This document shows positions 52,503-61,401 of a stretch of DNA of 64,000 nucleotides, piece after piece. Made by a program: the position numbers and the translations under genes. Position 1 is the stretch's first letter; every line of letters starts with the position of its first letter. Source of the DNA: Streptomyces alboflavus (GTDB taxonomy: Bacteria > Actinomycetota > Actinomycetes > Streptomycetales > Streptomycetaceae); contig NZ_JNXT01000002.1 in the NCBI RefSeq assembly GCF_000716675.1, forward strand, positions 124,001 through 188,000, given 5' to 3'. The notes beneath the pieces were generated by a model. That model was not told the origin of the DNA and made no database searches. It saw only the letters and a program-made list of their open reading frames with translations.

Positions 52503-54102
52503 TCCCTCAGACTGGTCCATAACGCGGTCCGGCGCGACCCTGGCCGCCTCCGACTTCCTGCAGCTGAACCCGGCCGACGCACCCCGGGGCGGGATGTCGG
52601 ACTGGCTGGCCCGGCAGATCCGGCGGGCCGTGGCCGAGGGCCTGCTGCCGCCCGGGAGCAGGCTGCCCGCCACCCGCGTCCTCGCCGACGAGCTGGGCGT
52701 CTCGCGGGGCGTGGTGACCGAGGCGTACCGGCGGCTCACGGAGGACGGGCACGTCGAGGGGCGGGGGCGGGCCGGGACCGTGGTCCTGGCGGCGCCGCTG
52801 GTTCGCCCGCCGGAGGACGGCCTCGTGGAGCGGGAGCACGGAGGGCGCGGACAGGCGGGGCGTGGCCCGGTGGGGCATCGGGCGGAGGGGCGTGGGACGG
52901 GGGAGCGGCGGGCCGCCGCGCGCCGGGCCGCCGCGCGCCGGGCGGAGGAGGGTGGCAGCACGTCGGAGGAGCGCGCCCTGTTCGGCGATCCCCTCGACAC
53001 CGGCGTCTTCGACGCGCTGCGTGCCGCGCCCGCCCGCGTCGACCTCTCGCCCGGCCTGCCGGACCTCGCCGCGTTCCCCCGCGCGGCCTGGCTGCGCGCC
53101 GAGCGTGCGGTGCTCGCCGGACTCGTACCGGCCGACTTCGGCTACGGCGACCCGCGCGGCACCCCGGCGCTGCGCCGCGCCGTCGCCCGCTGGCTCGCCC
53201 TGAACCGGGGGATCGCCGCCGACCCGGACGAGGTCCTGATCGTCGCGGGCACCGCCCAGGCGCTCGGCCTGCTCGCCCTGGTGCTCAAGGACGAGGGCGT
53301 CACGCGCGTGGCCCTGGAGGACCCCAGCTCCCTCGGCATCCGGCAGCACCTGCGCAACTCCGGCCTCGCGTCGCCGCCCGTGCCCGTGGACGAGCGGGGC
53401 GTCCGCGTCGACGCGCTGCGCGCCACCGGGGCCCGCGTCGCGCTGCTCACCCCCGCCCACCAGTTCCCGACCGGAGTCGTCCTCGACGGCGTCCGGCGCC
53501 GTGAACTCGCGGACTGGGCCCGGGACGGCGGCCTGATCATCGAGGACGACTACGACGCCGAGCACCGCTACGACCGCCCGCCCGTGCCCGCGCTGCGCTC
53601 CACCCTCGCCGACCACGTCGCGTACGCGGGCAGCGTCTCCAAGCTCCTCGCGCCCGCCCTGCGCGTGGGCTGGCTGCTCGCCCCGCGCCGCTACCGGGAC
53701 GCCCTGGTCGACGCCAAGCGCTTCGCCGACCTCGGCAACGCGGCCCTGCCCCAACTGGTCCTCGCCCACCTCATGGAGTCCGGTGAGCTGGAGCGCCACC
53801 TGCGGTTCCTGCGCCGACGCCATCGAGGCCGCCGGGACGCCATGATCGCGGCGCTCGCGGACCGGCTGCCCGGAGCCGTCGTGCACGGCGCCGCCGCTGG
53901 CCTGCACCTGACGGTCACTCTGGAGCCCGGCTGCGACGACGTCGCCCTGGCCGCGGCCGCCCTGGAGCGCGGCGTCAAGGTGCAGCCCCTGTCCTGGCAC
54001 GCGCAGCGACCGGGGCGCCCGGGCCTGGTCCTCGGCTACGCGGCGAGCACACCGTCGGACATCCGGGAGGGAGTCTCCGCTCTCGGGGACCTGCTCCGGT
54101 GA
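52483..54102 (+). CDS. MocR/PdxR-type regulator (GntR HTH plus aminotransferase domain)
   Basis: 539 residues. GntR HTH at ~40-95 (WLARQIRRAVAEGLLPPGSRLPATRVLADELGVSRGVVTEAYRRLTEDGHV), a long Arg/Gly/Ala-rich linker (~110-165), then a fold-type I aminotransferase-like domain with DLSPGLPDLAAFPRAAW, EDDYDAEHRYDR and the PLP-lysine region YAGSVSKLLAPALRVGWL. It likely controls the divergent LysE exporter in response to PLP or an amino-acid adduct. The ATG at 52483 gives a near-leaderless start; a downstream start is possible. Confidence 0.88.
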   Translation: MNRSNGSPSDWSITRSGATLAASDFLQLNPADAPRGGMSDWLARQIRRAVAEGLLPPGSRLPATRVLADELGVSRGVVTEAYRRLTEDGHVEGRGRAGTVVLAAPLVRPPEDGLVEREHGGRGQAGRGPVGHRAEGRGTGERRAAARRAAARRAEEGGSTSEERALFGDPLDTGVFDALRAAPARVDLSPGLPDLAAFPRAAWLRAERAVLAGLVPADFGYGDPRGTPALRRAVARWLALNRGIAADPDEVLIVAGTAQALGLLALVLKDEGVTRVALEDPSSLGIRQHLRNSGLASPPVPVDERGVRVDALRATGARVALLTPAHQFPTGVVLDGVRRRELADWARDGGLIIEDDYDAEHRYDRPPVPALRSTLADHVAYAGSVSKLLAPALRVGWLLAPRRYRDALVDAKRFADLGNAALPQLVLAHLMESGELERHLRFLRRRHRGRRDAMIAALADRLPGAVVHGAAAGLHLTVTLEPGCDDVALAAAALERGVKVQPLSWHAQRPGRPGLVLGYAASTPSDIREGVSALGDLLR

Positions 54103-54131
54103 GGGCGACGACCTCTCTTTAGCGGGAGGCG

Positions 54132-54189
54132 TTGACGAACCGTCACCCCGCTTCTACCGTCGACGCGTCCCGTCGTACGTCATATATGA
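54132..54189 (+). promoter_or_regulatory. Promoter and TCATATATGA palindrome before the FCD regulator
   Basis: TTGACG (54132-54137), 17-nt spacer, TACCGT (54155-54160): a good primary-sigma promoter. TCATATATGA (54180-54189) is AT-rich and palindromic, just downstream, a candidate autoregulatory operator. Confidence 0.55.
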
Positions 54190-54243
54190 GACGCCGTGCG
54201 TGAGAGCCGAGAGGCCGGTATGGCATCCGTCCGAGAGGCAGGT

Positions 54244-54900
54244 ATGACCACCGTGCCCGTCCCGATCCCCTCCCGCACCCAGTTCGTGCAGGAGGCGATC
54301 AAACACCGCATTCTCACCGGGCAGTTGACGCCGGGGCAGCCCCTGGTGGAGACCGAGCTCGCCGAGTCGTTCGGAGTGTCCAAGACGCCGGTGCGCGAGG
54401 CGCTCAAGACCCTGGCCGGGACCGGGCTCGTCGTGATGAACCAGTACAAGGGCGTCACGGTGCGCACGGTGGACGCGGACATGGCCCGTGAGGTCTACGA
54501 CGTGCGGCTGCTCCTCGAACCGGAGGCCCTGCGGCGCACGGTGCGCGCCGGGGCGTCCCTGGACGCCGCGGGCGAGGCGCTGGCCCGCGCCGACGCGGCC
54601 GCAGACGCCGCCGAACGCTCCCTGGCCAACCGGGAGTTCCACCGCGCCCTGTATCTGCCGTGCGGCAACCCGCTGCTCGGGCGGATGCTCGACGAGGTCC
54701 GTGACCAGGCCGCGCTGGTGTCGGCCGTCGCCTGGGCCGCGGCGCCGTCCTGGCGGCGGGAGGCCACCGAGCACCGCGAGATCCTCCGGCTCGCCCTGGC
54801 GGGCGACGCCGAGGGCGCGGCGAACGCCCTGCACGCGCACATCGCGTCGTTCGTGGAGCGGGCCTTCCCCCGGGACGGGGCGGACGACGCGCTGCGGTGA
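54244..54900 (+). CDS. GntR-family regulator with FCD domain
   Basis: 218 residues from ATG 54244. GntR HTH (VQEAIKHRILTGQLTPGQPLVETELAESFGVSKTPVREALKTLAGTGLVVMNQYKGVTVR) and an all-helical FCD ligand domain (REVYDVRLLLEPEALRRTVRAG, NREFHRALYLPCGNPLLGRMLDEV). Members sense organic acids. Two further in-frame starts exist at 54196 and 54220; the last two candidate starts lie in a 24-bp duplication that repeats the ribosome site and the start codon. The start chosen matches usual family length. Confidence 0.85.
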   Translation: MTTVPVPIPSRTQFVQEAIKHRILTGQLTPGQPLVETELAESFGVSKTPVREALKTLAGTGLVVMNQYKGVTVRTVDADMAREVYDVRLLLEPEALRRTVRAGASLDAAGEALARADAAADAAERSLANREFHRALYLPCGNPLLGRMLDEVRDQAALVSAVAWAAAPSWRREATEHREILRLALAGDAEGAANALHAHIASFVERAFPRDGADDALR

Positions 54901-54902
54901 CG

Positions 54903-55388
54903 TCAGGACGCCCTGGTGTGGTGGTCGAGGAGGCGGGTGAGCAGCCGCGTGAACTGCGCGCGTTCGTACGGGCTCAGAGGTGCGAGCAGTTCGTCGTGGA
55001 GGGTGTCCAGGACCTGGTCCAGGCGGCGCAGTTGGCGGCGGCCACGGTCGGAGATGGTGATGAGGTTGCGGCGCCGGTCGTCGGGGTCGGGCGTCCGCTC
55101 GACGAGGTCGCGCCCGGCCAGTTCGTTGAGGACGCCGACCATGTCGCTGCGGTAGATGCCGGTGCGCCGGCTCAGGGTCGCCTGGCTGCCGGGGCCGAGA
55201 TCCTGGAGTGAGGCGAGCACGGCGTAGTGCCACTTGCGGGCGTCGGCCCGGGCCGCGAGGCCTTCGTTGATCAGCCGGTCCGACCGCACGGTCAGCTGTG
55301 ACAGGAGTCGGCTGGTCCGGCGGCGCAGCCGGTCGGGCGTCCTGAGCGCGCCGTCGTCGGGCATGTCGGTGGCTTCGGCTGCGGTCAT
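54903..55388 (-). CDS. MarR-family transcriptional regulator
   Basis: 161 residues: RKWHYAVLASLQDLGPGSQATLSRRTGIYRSDMVGVLNELAGRDLVERTPDPDDRRRNLITISDRGRRQL is the complete MarR winged helix with its wing motif DPDDRRRN. The start at 55388 is preceded by GAGAGGCGCC; 55403 is possible. It is divergent from a dienelactone hydrolase gene, and two 17-bp inverted repeats lie between them. Confidence 0.9.
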   Translation of the reverse strand: MTAAEATDMPDDGALRTPDRLRRRTSRLLSQLTVRSDRLINEGLAARADARKWHYAVLASLQDLGPGSQATLSRRTGIYRSDMVGVLNELAGRDLVERTPDPDDRRRNLITISDRGRRQLRRLDQVLDTLHDELLAPLSPYERAQFTRLLTRLLDHHTRAS

Positions 55389-55405
55389 GGCGCCTCTCGT
55401 CATTG

Positions 55406-55463
55406 CGTTAGTCCGACTAACGATATACGTTCACTCGCGCCGACATCGTTAGTGCGACTAACG
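55406..55463. promoter_or_regulatory. Twin MarR operators
   Basis: CGTTAGTCCGACTAACG (55406-55422, 8-bp arms) and CGTTAGTGCGACTAACG (55447-55463, 7-bp arms), identical except for one central base, 41 bp apart, between the divergent MarR and hydrolase genes. Confidence 0.8.
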
Positions 55464-55496
55464 CCGGTCGGCGCATCCAAGGAAGGAAGATCCGCC

Positions 55497-56285
55497 ATTC
55501 CCACCAAGACGCTCCAGATACCCACCCCTGACGGCTCGGCCGACGCGTTCGCCGCGTTCCCCGACGACGGCGAGCGGCACCCGGGGGTGCTGGTGTACTC
55601 GGATGCCTTCGGGCTGCGGCCCGTCCTGAAGGAGATGGCCCGCGAGCTGGCGGGCCACGGCTACTACGTGCTCGTCCCGAACCTCTACCACCGTCACGGC
55701 CCGGCCCCGGTCGTCGAACTCCCCGACCACATCGACGATGAGGCCAGGCCCGCGGTCATCGCCCGGCTCATGCCCCTGCTGGAAGCCCATACCGCCGAGC
55801 GGGCCGAGCGCGACGCCGACGCCTGGCTCACCTTCCTCACCGCACAGCCCGAGGTCGGCGCCGGACCAGTCGCCGTGACCGGCTACTGCATCGGCACCCT
55901 CTTCGCGCTGCGCACCGCCGCGGCCCACCCCGACCGCGTGGCCGCCGTCGCCGGGTTCCACCCCGGCCACGTCGTCACGGACACGCCCGACAGCCCGCAC
56001 CGCCTCGTCCCCGGGCTCACCGCCGAGGTCCACCTGGGCCTGGCCGACGACCTGCCGCCCGAGGCCGTCAGGGAGCTCGACAAGTCCCTGGAGGCCGCGG
56101 GCGCCCGCCACACCGCCGAGGTCTACCCCGGCACCGTCCACGGCTTCACCATGGCCGACACGGACGCCTTCGACCCCGACGGGCTGCGGCGCCACTGGGA
56201 CCGGTTGCTGCCCCTCCTCGACCGCGCGGTGCGGGGGCGGTGGGCGACGCGGGGAGCACGGCCGCCAGGTCCCGGCCGGACCTAG
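55497..56285 (+). CDS. Dienelactone hydrolase family protein, apparent ATT start
   Basis: 262 residues, alpha/beta hydrolase: PGVLVYSDAFGLRPVLKEMARELAGHGYYVLVPNLYHRHG, nucleophile Cys in GYCIGTLFAL, and catalytic His in GTVHGF. Possible substrates are lactones or esters. The AAGGAAGGAAG ribosome site points at ATT (55497), which begins (I)PTKTLQIPTPDG, where family members begin MPTKTLQIPT. The only in-frame standard start upstream is a GTG at 55452 inside the second MarR operator, without a ribosome site. The TAG stop is shared with the convergent permease stop through one CTAG. Confidence 0.85.
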   Translation: MPTKTLQIPTPDGSADAFAAFPDDGERHPGVLVYSDAFGLRPVLKEMARELAGHGYYVLVPNLYHRHGPAPVVELPDHIDDEARPAVIARLMPLLEAHTAERAERDADAWLTFLTAQPEVGAGPVAVTGYCIGTLFALRTAAAHPDRVAAVAGFHPGHVVTDTPDSPHRLVPGLTAEVHLGLADDLPPEAVRELDKSLEAAGARHTAEVYPGTVHGFTMADTDAFDPDGLRRHWDRLLPLLDRAVRGRWATRGARPPGPGRT

Positions 56286-57511
56286 CGGCCGATCTTCCGC
56301 TTGTTCCAGACGTCGAACCCGACCGCCGCGAGCAGCACGAGCCCCTTGATCACCTGCTGGTAGTCCGTGCCGATGCCGACCAGCGACATGCCGTTGTTGA
56401 GGACGCCGAGGACCAGGCCGCCGATGACGGCGCCCATCACGGTGCCGACACCGCCGCTCATCGAGGCGCCGCCGATGAACGCCGCCGCGATCGCCTCCAG
56501 TTCGAAGTTCAGGCCCGCCTGCGGGGTGCCCGCGTTGAGCCGGGCCGCGTACACACAGCCCGCGAGCGCCGCGAGGACGCCCATGTTCACGAACACCAGG
56601 AAGGTGACGCGCTGGTCCTTGACGCCGGACAGCTTGGCCGCGGCCTTGTTGCCGCCGAGCGCGTACACATGACGGCCGACCACCGCGTTGCGCATCACGT
56701 AGCCGAGCAGGATGAGCAGGCCGCACATGACGAGCATGACGACCGGCACGCCGTGGAAGCTGGCGAGTGTCAGGGTGAAGGCGGTGACGGCGGCCGTCAG
56801 AGCCACGCACTTGGCCACCCACAGGCCCGTCGGCAGCGGATCGAGGTCGTACGCCGACTGCCGCTTGCGGCCCCGCCACTCGCGCAGGAGCAGCAGGACG
56901 ACCGCGGCGAGACCCAGCACGAGCGTGGGGTTGTGGTACTGGGTGTAGGGGCCCATCTCCGGGATGAAGCCCTTGGCGAGGTTCTGGAAGCCGTCGGGGA
57001 ACGGCGCGAGCGACTGGCCCTCCAGGACGATCTGGGTGAGCCCCCGGAACGCCAGCATCCCGGCGAGGGTGACGATGAACGACGGAATGCCGAGGTAGGC
57101 GATGAAGAAGCCCTGCCAGGCCCCGGCGACGGCCCCGATCAGCAGGCACAGGACCAGGGCGAGCACCCACGGCATGTCGTGCTTGACCATCATCACCGCC
57201 GCCATGGCGCCGACGAAGGCGACCAGCGAGCCGACGGACAGGTCGATGTGGCCCGCGATGATGACGATCATCATGCCGATGGCCAGGATGAGGATGTAGC
57301 CGTTCTGCTGGATCAGGTTGGAGACGTTGTTGGGGAGCAGCAGCGTGCCGTCCGTCCAGATCTGGAAGAGGACGACGATGAAGGCGAGCGCCACGAGCAT
57401 GCCGTACTGGCGCATGTTCGCGCGGGCGCTCTCCAGGAGCAGCTCACGGGCCGAGCGGGACGGGGACGGGGCCGCCGCGGAGTCCCGGGGCGGGGTGGTC
57501 GTGGTGGTCAT
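56282..57511 (-). CDS. Sugar ABC transporter permease (XylH/MmsB-type)
   Basis: 409 residues, about ten membrane helices. GHIDLSVGSLVAFVGAMAAV, GIPSFIVTLAGMLAFRGLTQIVLEGQSLAPFPDGFQNLAKGFIP, and GGASMSGGVGTVMGAVIGGLVLGVLNNGMSLVGI are typical of the branched monosaccharide (ribose/xylose/multiple sugar) permeases. Last gene of the minus-strand operon, 8 nt after the ATPase stop. The ATG at 57511 gives a 35-residue cytoplasmic arm before the first helix. Confidence 0.92.
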   Translation of the reverse strand: MTTTTTPPRDSAAAPSPSRSARELLLESARANMRQYGMLVALAFIVVLFQIWTDGTLLLPNNVSNLIQQNGYILILAIGMMIVIIAGHIDLSVGSLVAFVGAMAAVMMVKHDMPWVLALVLCLLIGAVAGAWQGFFIAYLGIPSFIVTLAGMLAFRGLTQIVLEGQSLAPFPDGFQNLAKGFIPEMGPYTQYHNPTLVLGLAAVVLLLLREWRGRKRQSAYDLDPLPTGLWVAKCVALTAAVTAFTLTLASFHGVPVVMLVMCGLLILLGYVMRNAVVGRHVYALGGNKAAAKLSGVKDQRVTFLVFVNMGVLAALAGCVYAARLNAGTPQAGLNFELEAIAAAFIGGASMSGGVGTVMGAVIGGLVLGVLNNGMSLVGIGTDYQQVIKGLVLLAAVGFDVWNKRKIGR

Positions 57512-57519
57512 GGCGGGCC

Positions 57520-59124
57520 TCAGCCTCTGTCCTTGGTCATATGGCGCATCAGCACTTCCTGGGTGGCCTCGCCGCGCGGGACCTCGCCGGTCAGGCGGCC
57601 CTCGGCCATGGTGTAGATCCGGTCGCACATGCCGAGCAGCTCGGGCAGTTCGGAGGAGATGAGCAGCACGGCCTTGCCGCGGGCGGCGAGCTGGTCGACG
57701 ACGGTGTAGATCTCGTACTTCGCGCCGACGTCGATGCCGCGCGTCGGCTCGTCGAGGATCAGCACCTTGGGGTCGGCGTGGATCCACTTGCTCAGGACGA
57801 CCTTCTGCTGGTTGCCGCCCGAGAGCCGGCCCACCTGCTCGAGGACGGTGGGCGCCTTGATGTTCATGGTGGCGCGGTAGCGCTCGGCGACGGCCCGCTC
57901 GTGGTGCTCGTCGACGAAGCCGCGTCCGCCGGGGCCCGGTGGGCGCATCCCGGGCAGCGAGGCCAGGGAGACGTTGCGGTTGATGCTGTCGATGAGGTTC
58001 AGGCCGTAGTGCTTGCGGTCCTCGGTGACGTACGCGATCCCGGCCGCCACCGCGCGCGGCACGGTCCTCGTCACCGCCTCGCGCCCGTCGACGGCGACGC
58101 TGCCCGAGACGTAGATCCCGTACGAGCGCCCGAAGACGGACATGGCCAGCTCGGTGCGGCCCGCGCCCATCAGGCCCGCGATGCCGACGATCTCGCCGTG
58201 CCGCACGGTCAGCGACACGTCGTCGACGACCTTGCGCTGGTGGTCGACCGGATGGCGCACCGTCCAGCCGCGCACCTCCAGGGCGATGTCGCGATGCCCC
58301 TCGAAGGGCGTGCGGTCGGGGAAGCGGTGGTCGAGGTCGCGGCCGACCATGCCGCGGATGATGCGGTCCTCCGAGAGCCGGGGCTCGGCGGCGGGGGAGT
58401 CGCGGACGGTGAGGGTCTCGATGGTCCGGCCGTCGCGAAGGACGGTCACCACGTCCGCGATGCGGCGGATCTCGCCCAGCTTGTGGGAGATGACGATGCA
58501 GGCGATGCCCTGCCCGCGCAGCTCCAGGATCAGGTCGAGGAGCTGCGCGCTGTCCTCGTCGTTGAGCGCGGCCGTCGGCTCGTCGAGGATGAGCAGCCGC
58601 ACCTCCTTGGCCAGGGCCTTGGCGATCTCCACCAGTTGCTGCTTGCCGACGCCGAGGTCGGCGACGGGCGTCCGTGGCCTGTCGCGCAGGCCGACGCGTC
58701 GCAGGAGGCGGGCCGCCTCGCGCAGGGTGGCGTCCCAGTCGATCAGGCCGCGTGCCGTGGTCCGTTCGTTGCCGAGGAAGAGGTTCTCGGCGATCGACAG
58801 ATACGGCACCAGGGCCAGCTCCTGGTGGATGATGACGATCCCGCGCCGCTCGGCGGCCCGGATGTCCTTCAAGGCCACCGGCTCGCCCTCGAAGCGGACC
58901 TCGCCGTCGTAACTGCCGTGCGGGTGCACGCCGCTGAGGACCTTCATGAGCGTCGACTTGCCCGCGCCGTTCTCGCCGCAGATCGCGTGGATCTCCCCGG
59001 GACGCACGGTCAGGTTCACGTCGGAGAGCGCGGTGACACCGGGGAACGTCTTCGTGATGGCGCGCATCTCCAGTACGGGACCGCCCGCCCCGGCGCTCCC
59101 GCGACCGTCGGCCGTCCCGCTCAC
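57520..59124 (-). CDS. Sugar ABC transporter ATP-binding protein, two domains (XylG/MmsA-type)
   Basis: 534 residues with two nucleotide-binding domains. The first has Walker A GENGAGKS and [11 protein letters not shown]; the second has a degenerate Walker A GLMGAGRT, the signature [14 protein letters not shown] and [12 protein letters not shown]. It drives import through the next gene's permease. The GTG start overlaps the binding-protein stop (GTGA). Confidence 0.93.
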   Translation of the reverse strand: MSGTADGRGSAGAGGPVLEMRAITKTFPGVTALSDVNLTVRPGEIHAICGENGAGKSTLMKVLSGVHPHGSYDGEVRFEGEPVALKDIRAAERRGIVIIHQELALVPYLSIAENLFLGNERTTARGLIDWDATLREAARLLRRVGLRDRPRTPVADLGVGKQQLVEIAKALAKEVRLLILDEPTAALNDEDSAQLLDLILELRGQGIACIVISHKLGEIRRIADVVTVLRDGRTIETLTVRDSPAAEPRLSEDRIIRGMVGRDLDHRFPDRTPFEGHRDIALEVRGWTVRHPVDHQRKVVDDVSLTVRHGEIVGIAGLMGAGRTELAMSVFGRSYGIYVSGSVAVDGREAVTRTVPRAVAAGIAYVTEDRKHYGLNLIDSINRNVSLASLPGMRPPGPGGRGFVDEHHERAVAERYRATMNIKAPTVLEQVGRLSGGNQQKVVLSKWIHADPKVLILDEPTRGIDVGAKYEIYTVVDQLAARGKAVLLISSELPELLGMCDRIYTMAEGRLTGEVPRGEATQEVLMRHMTKDRG

Positions 59125-60224
59125 CGCAGCTGTCCGGCCGTGAAGTACCCCTCGCGCACCAGCAGGTCGGTGTTCTTCCGGTCGACGCTGACGGGCTTGA
59201 GGAGGAAGGCGGGCACGGTCTTCTCGCCGTTGTCGTAGTCCGTGGTGTTGTTGACCTTGGGCTTCCTGCCGTTCAGGACCGCGTCGCCCATCCGCACGGC
59301 CTGCGCGGCGAGCTTGCGGGTGTCCTTGAAGACGGTCTGGGTCTGCTCGCCGCGGACGATGGACTTCACCGACGCCAGTTCCGCGTCCTGCCCGGTCACG
59401 ACCGGCAGGTCCTTCCCGGAGTAGCCCGCGCTCTTGAGGGCGGAGATGACACCGATGGAGATGCCGTCGTACGGGGAGAGGACCGCGTCGACCTTGCGGT
59501 CGCCGTAGTTCTTGCTGATCAGGTCGTCCATGCGCTTCTGCGCGGTGCCGCCGTCCCAGCGCAGCGTGGTGGCCTGGCTCATCCTCTGCTGCCCGCTGCG
59601 GACGACGAGTTGCCCGCTGTCGAGATAGGGCCTCAGCACCTTCATGGCGCCGTTCCAGAAGTACTTGGTGTTGTTGTCGTCCGGGGAGCCCGCGAACAGC
59701 TCGACGTTGAACTCCTGGTCCGCGCCCTTCTCCGGCTCGCCGAGGCCGAGGCGGTCGACGAGGTACCGCCCCTGCAGCTCGCCGACGCGCTCGTTGTCGA
59801 ACGAGGCGTAGTAGTCGACGTTCGCGGTGCCGAGGATGAGCCGGTCGTACGAGATCACGCGGATGCCCGCGTCGTGGGCCCGGTCCAGGACGTCGGTGAG
59901 CGCCGAGCCGTCGATCGCGGCGACCACGAGGAGCCGGTGCCCCTTGGCGATCATGTTCTCGAGCTGGGCGACCTGGTTCTCGACCTTGTCGTCGCCGTAC
60001 TGCAGGTCGGTCTCGTACCCGGCCTTCTTGAACTGCTCGGCCATGTTCCTGCCGTCGGCGATCCAGCGCTCCGAGGCCTTGGTGGGCATGGCGAGGCCGA
60101 TGGTGCCGCCCTTGCCGTCGTCGGGTCGGTAGCGGCTGCCGCCCCTGGCCTCCTGGCCGCAGGCGGTGAGGCTGACGGCGAGCAGCACGGCGCTCGCGGA
60201 GGTGAGGAGGGTGCGGGTGCGCAC
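59121..60224 (-). CDS. ChvE-type sugar-binding lipoprotein
   Basis: 367 residues. Signal with lipobox LTAC (LLAVSLTAC), then a pentose/hexose-binding fold close to ChvE/multiple-monosaccharide binding proteins: [86 protein letters not shown] and [30 protein letters not shown]. It captures a monosaccharide such as galactose, arabinose or xylose. It starts at GTG 60224, three nt after the stop of the preceding TIM-barrel gene. Confidence 0.92.
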   Translation of the reverse strand: MRTRTLLTSASAVLLAVSLTACGQEARGGSRYRPDDGKGGTIGLAMPTKASERWIADGRNMAEQFKKAGYETDLQYGDDKVENQVAQLENMIAKGHRLLVVAAIDGSALTDVLDRAHDAGIRVISYDRLILGTANVDYYASFDNERVGELQGRYLVDRLGLGEPEKGADQEFNVELFAGSPDDNNTKYFWNGAMKVLRPYLDSGQLVVRSGQQRMSQATTLRWDGGTAQKRMDDLISKNYGDRKVDAVLSPYDGISIGVISALKSAGYSGKDLPVVTGQDAELASVKSIVRGEQTQTVFKDTRKLAAQAVRMGDAVLNGRKPKVNNTTDYDNGEKTVPAFLLKPVSVDRKNTDLLVREGYFTAGQLR

Positions 60225-60227
60225 GGG

Positions 60228-61196
60228 TCAGCTCCCTTCGGGGACGGGGAAGCGGCTCAGCTCGCCGGGCAGCCGGGAGCCGGGCGGCGACATGCCGTCG
60301 GCCGCGCCGTGCCGGGCGAGCAGGTCGAGGACGAGCCGGCCCCGCCGGACCCGCTCGCGGGCGGTGGCGAGGGTGTGCTCGCGCAGATGGGCGCCGTAGG
60401 GGTAGATGCCGGACGACTTGCTGAGCCCGAACTTGAGGTAGAGCGGGGCGCCGCGCCGGATCAGCTCGGCCGTCTCGTACATGCGGACATAGCCGCCGAG
60501 GTCGTCGGGCGCCTCGATGTACATGTCCATCGGGGCCCGGCTGATCCGCCGGATCTCGGTGAGGTGGTCCGCGGTCAGGTCGGAGGGCACATTGAGGGAG
60601 TCGGCGCCCAGGCGCTCGTACACGGCGTACGAGGCGGGGTTGACCGGCCCCGTGAGCGCGGACAGCTTCAGCGTGGTGTCGACGGGCAGGTGGCCCGCGA
60701 CCCGCAGCCGGTGCAGCGTCCACAGCACGCCCTCGTCGGCGACCAGCAGACAGCGCACCCCCAGCTCGGCGGCGCGCAGGGCGTCCTCGACGCACCCGGC
60801 GAGCGCGTCGTGGCCGCGGGCGCGCGGCCCGGCGCCGCCGGAGTCGGTGCGGGTGGAGCCGCCTATGTCCCAGGTGCCGCGCGGTCCGGTGAACAGGCAC
60901 AGCTCGATGTCCCGCTCGGCGCACGCGTCGACCATCTCGGTGATCTCGTCGTCGGTGAGCATCCACACGCCGCTGCCCTGGCTGATGCGGTGCACGGGCA
61001 CGTCGTGCCGCGCGCTCTCCTTGAGCACGGCGGCCAGCGCCTCCGGGCCCTCGACGGACGGGACTTCGGTGCGCCAGGTGCCGCCGTCGGGGAAGGTGTG
61101 CGGCGAGGCGTCGGCCGGGTCGCTGCGGGGCGGGGCGTGGCCGATGCGGACGAGTGCGTCGGCGCCGGGTCGCCGGGGGGTGGGGTGGGCGTGCAT
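60228..61196 (-). CDS. TIM-barrel-like protein of sugar-operon context, unknown function
   Basis: 322 residues. Alternating strand/helix segments ([137 protein letters not shown]) suggest a (beta/alpha)8 barrel with a U32-peptidase-like look. I do not recognise a catalytic motif with certainty. The start at 61196 has GGAGGAG upstream. It lies just before the binding protein, so it is presumably a sugar-operon enzyme or regulator. Confidence 0.6.
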   Translation of the reverse strand: MHAHPTPRRPGADALVRIGHAPPRSDPADASPHTFPDGGTWRTEVPSVEGPEALAAVLKESARHDVPVHRISQGSGVWMLTDDEITEMVDACAERDIELCLFTGPRGTWDIGGSTRTDSGGAGPRARGHDALAGCVEDALRAAELGVRCLLVADEGVLWTLHRLRVAGHLPVDTTLKLSALTGPVNPASYAVYERLGADSLNVPSDLTADHLTEIRRISRAPMDMYIEAPDDLGGYVRMYETAELIRRGAPLYLKFGLSKSSGIYPYGAHLREHTLATARERVRRGRLVLDLLARHGAADGMSPPGSRLPGELSRFPVPEGS

Positions 61197-61212
61197 GGAA
61201 CTCCTCCTTGCT

Positions 61213-61228
61213 GTTCGAAATTTCGGAC
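61213..61228. promoter_or_regulatory. IclR-type palindrome GTTCGAAATTTCGGAC
   Basis: 16-bp near-perfect palindrome directly upstream of the TIM-barrel gene. Similar elements lie in the divergent region next to the IclR gene at 63669, 63688 and 63826. It suggests an internal promoter controlled by the same regulator. Confidence 0.5.
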
Positions 61229-61245
61229 ATTGGTCGGATGCGTGG

Positions 61246-61341
61246 GCGGGAAAGAAAGTCTGTCCGGTGCTTGAGGACGGGCCCGCAGGATGTGCGGGCG
61301 GCAAAGAAAGCCCGTCCGGTGTTTGAGGACGAGCCCGCAGG
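61246..61341. repeat. Two copies of a 44-bp Streptomyces-type interspersed element
   Basis: Copies at 61246-61289 and 61298-61341 contain AAAGAAAG...GTCCGGTGyTTGAGGACGrGCCCGCAGG. The GTCCGGxGTTTGAGGACGAG core is, as I recall, a very common intergenic repeat in Streptomyces. A diverged reverse copy lies at 28938-28982. Confidence 0.75.
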
Positions 61342-61401
61342 GCGATCGAGGGCGCGCGGGCCGACGGCAAGCACGACGTCCCGCGAGCCGATCGCCGCCA
61401 C

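Noticed and set aside
56282..56285. CTAG shared by two convergent stop codons as a regulatory signal
   Set aside because: Overlapping TAG stops arise by chance in compact convergent pairs; no hairpin accompanies it.
57520..61401. Single 1293-residue minus-strand frame
   Set aside because: The ATPase part is real, but the upstream part is another frame of the binding-protein and TIM-barrel genes; the ATPase starts at GTG 59124.
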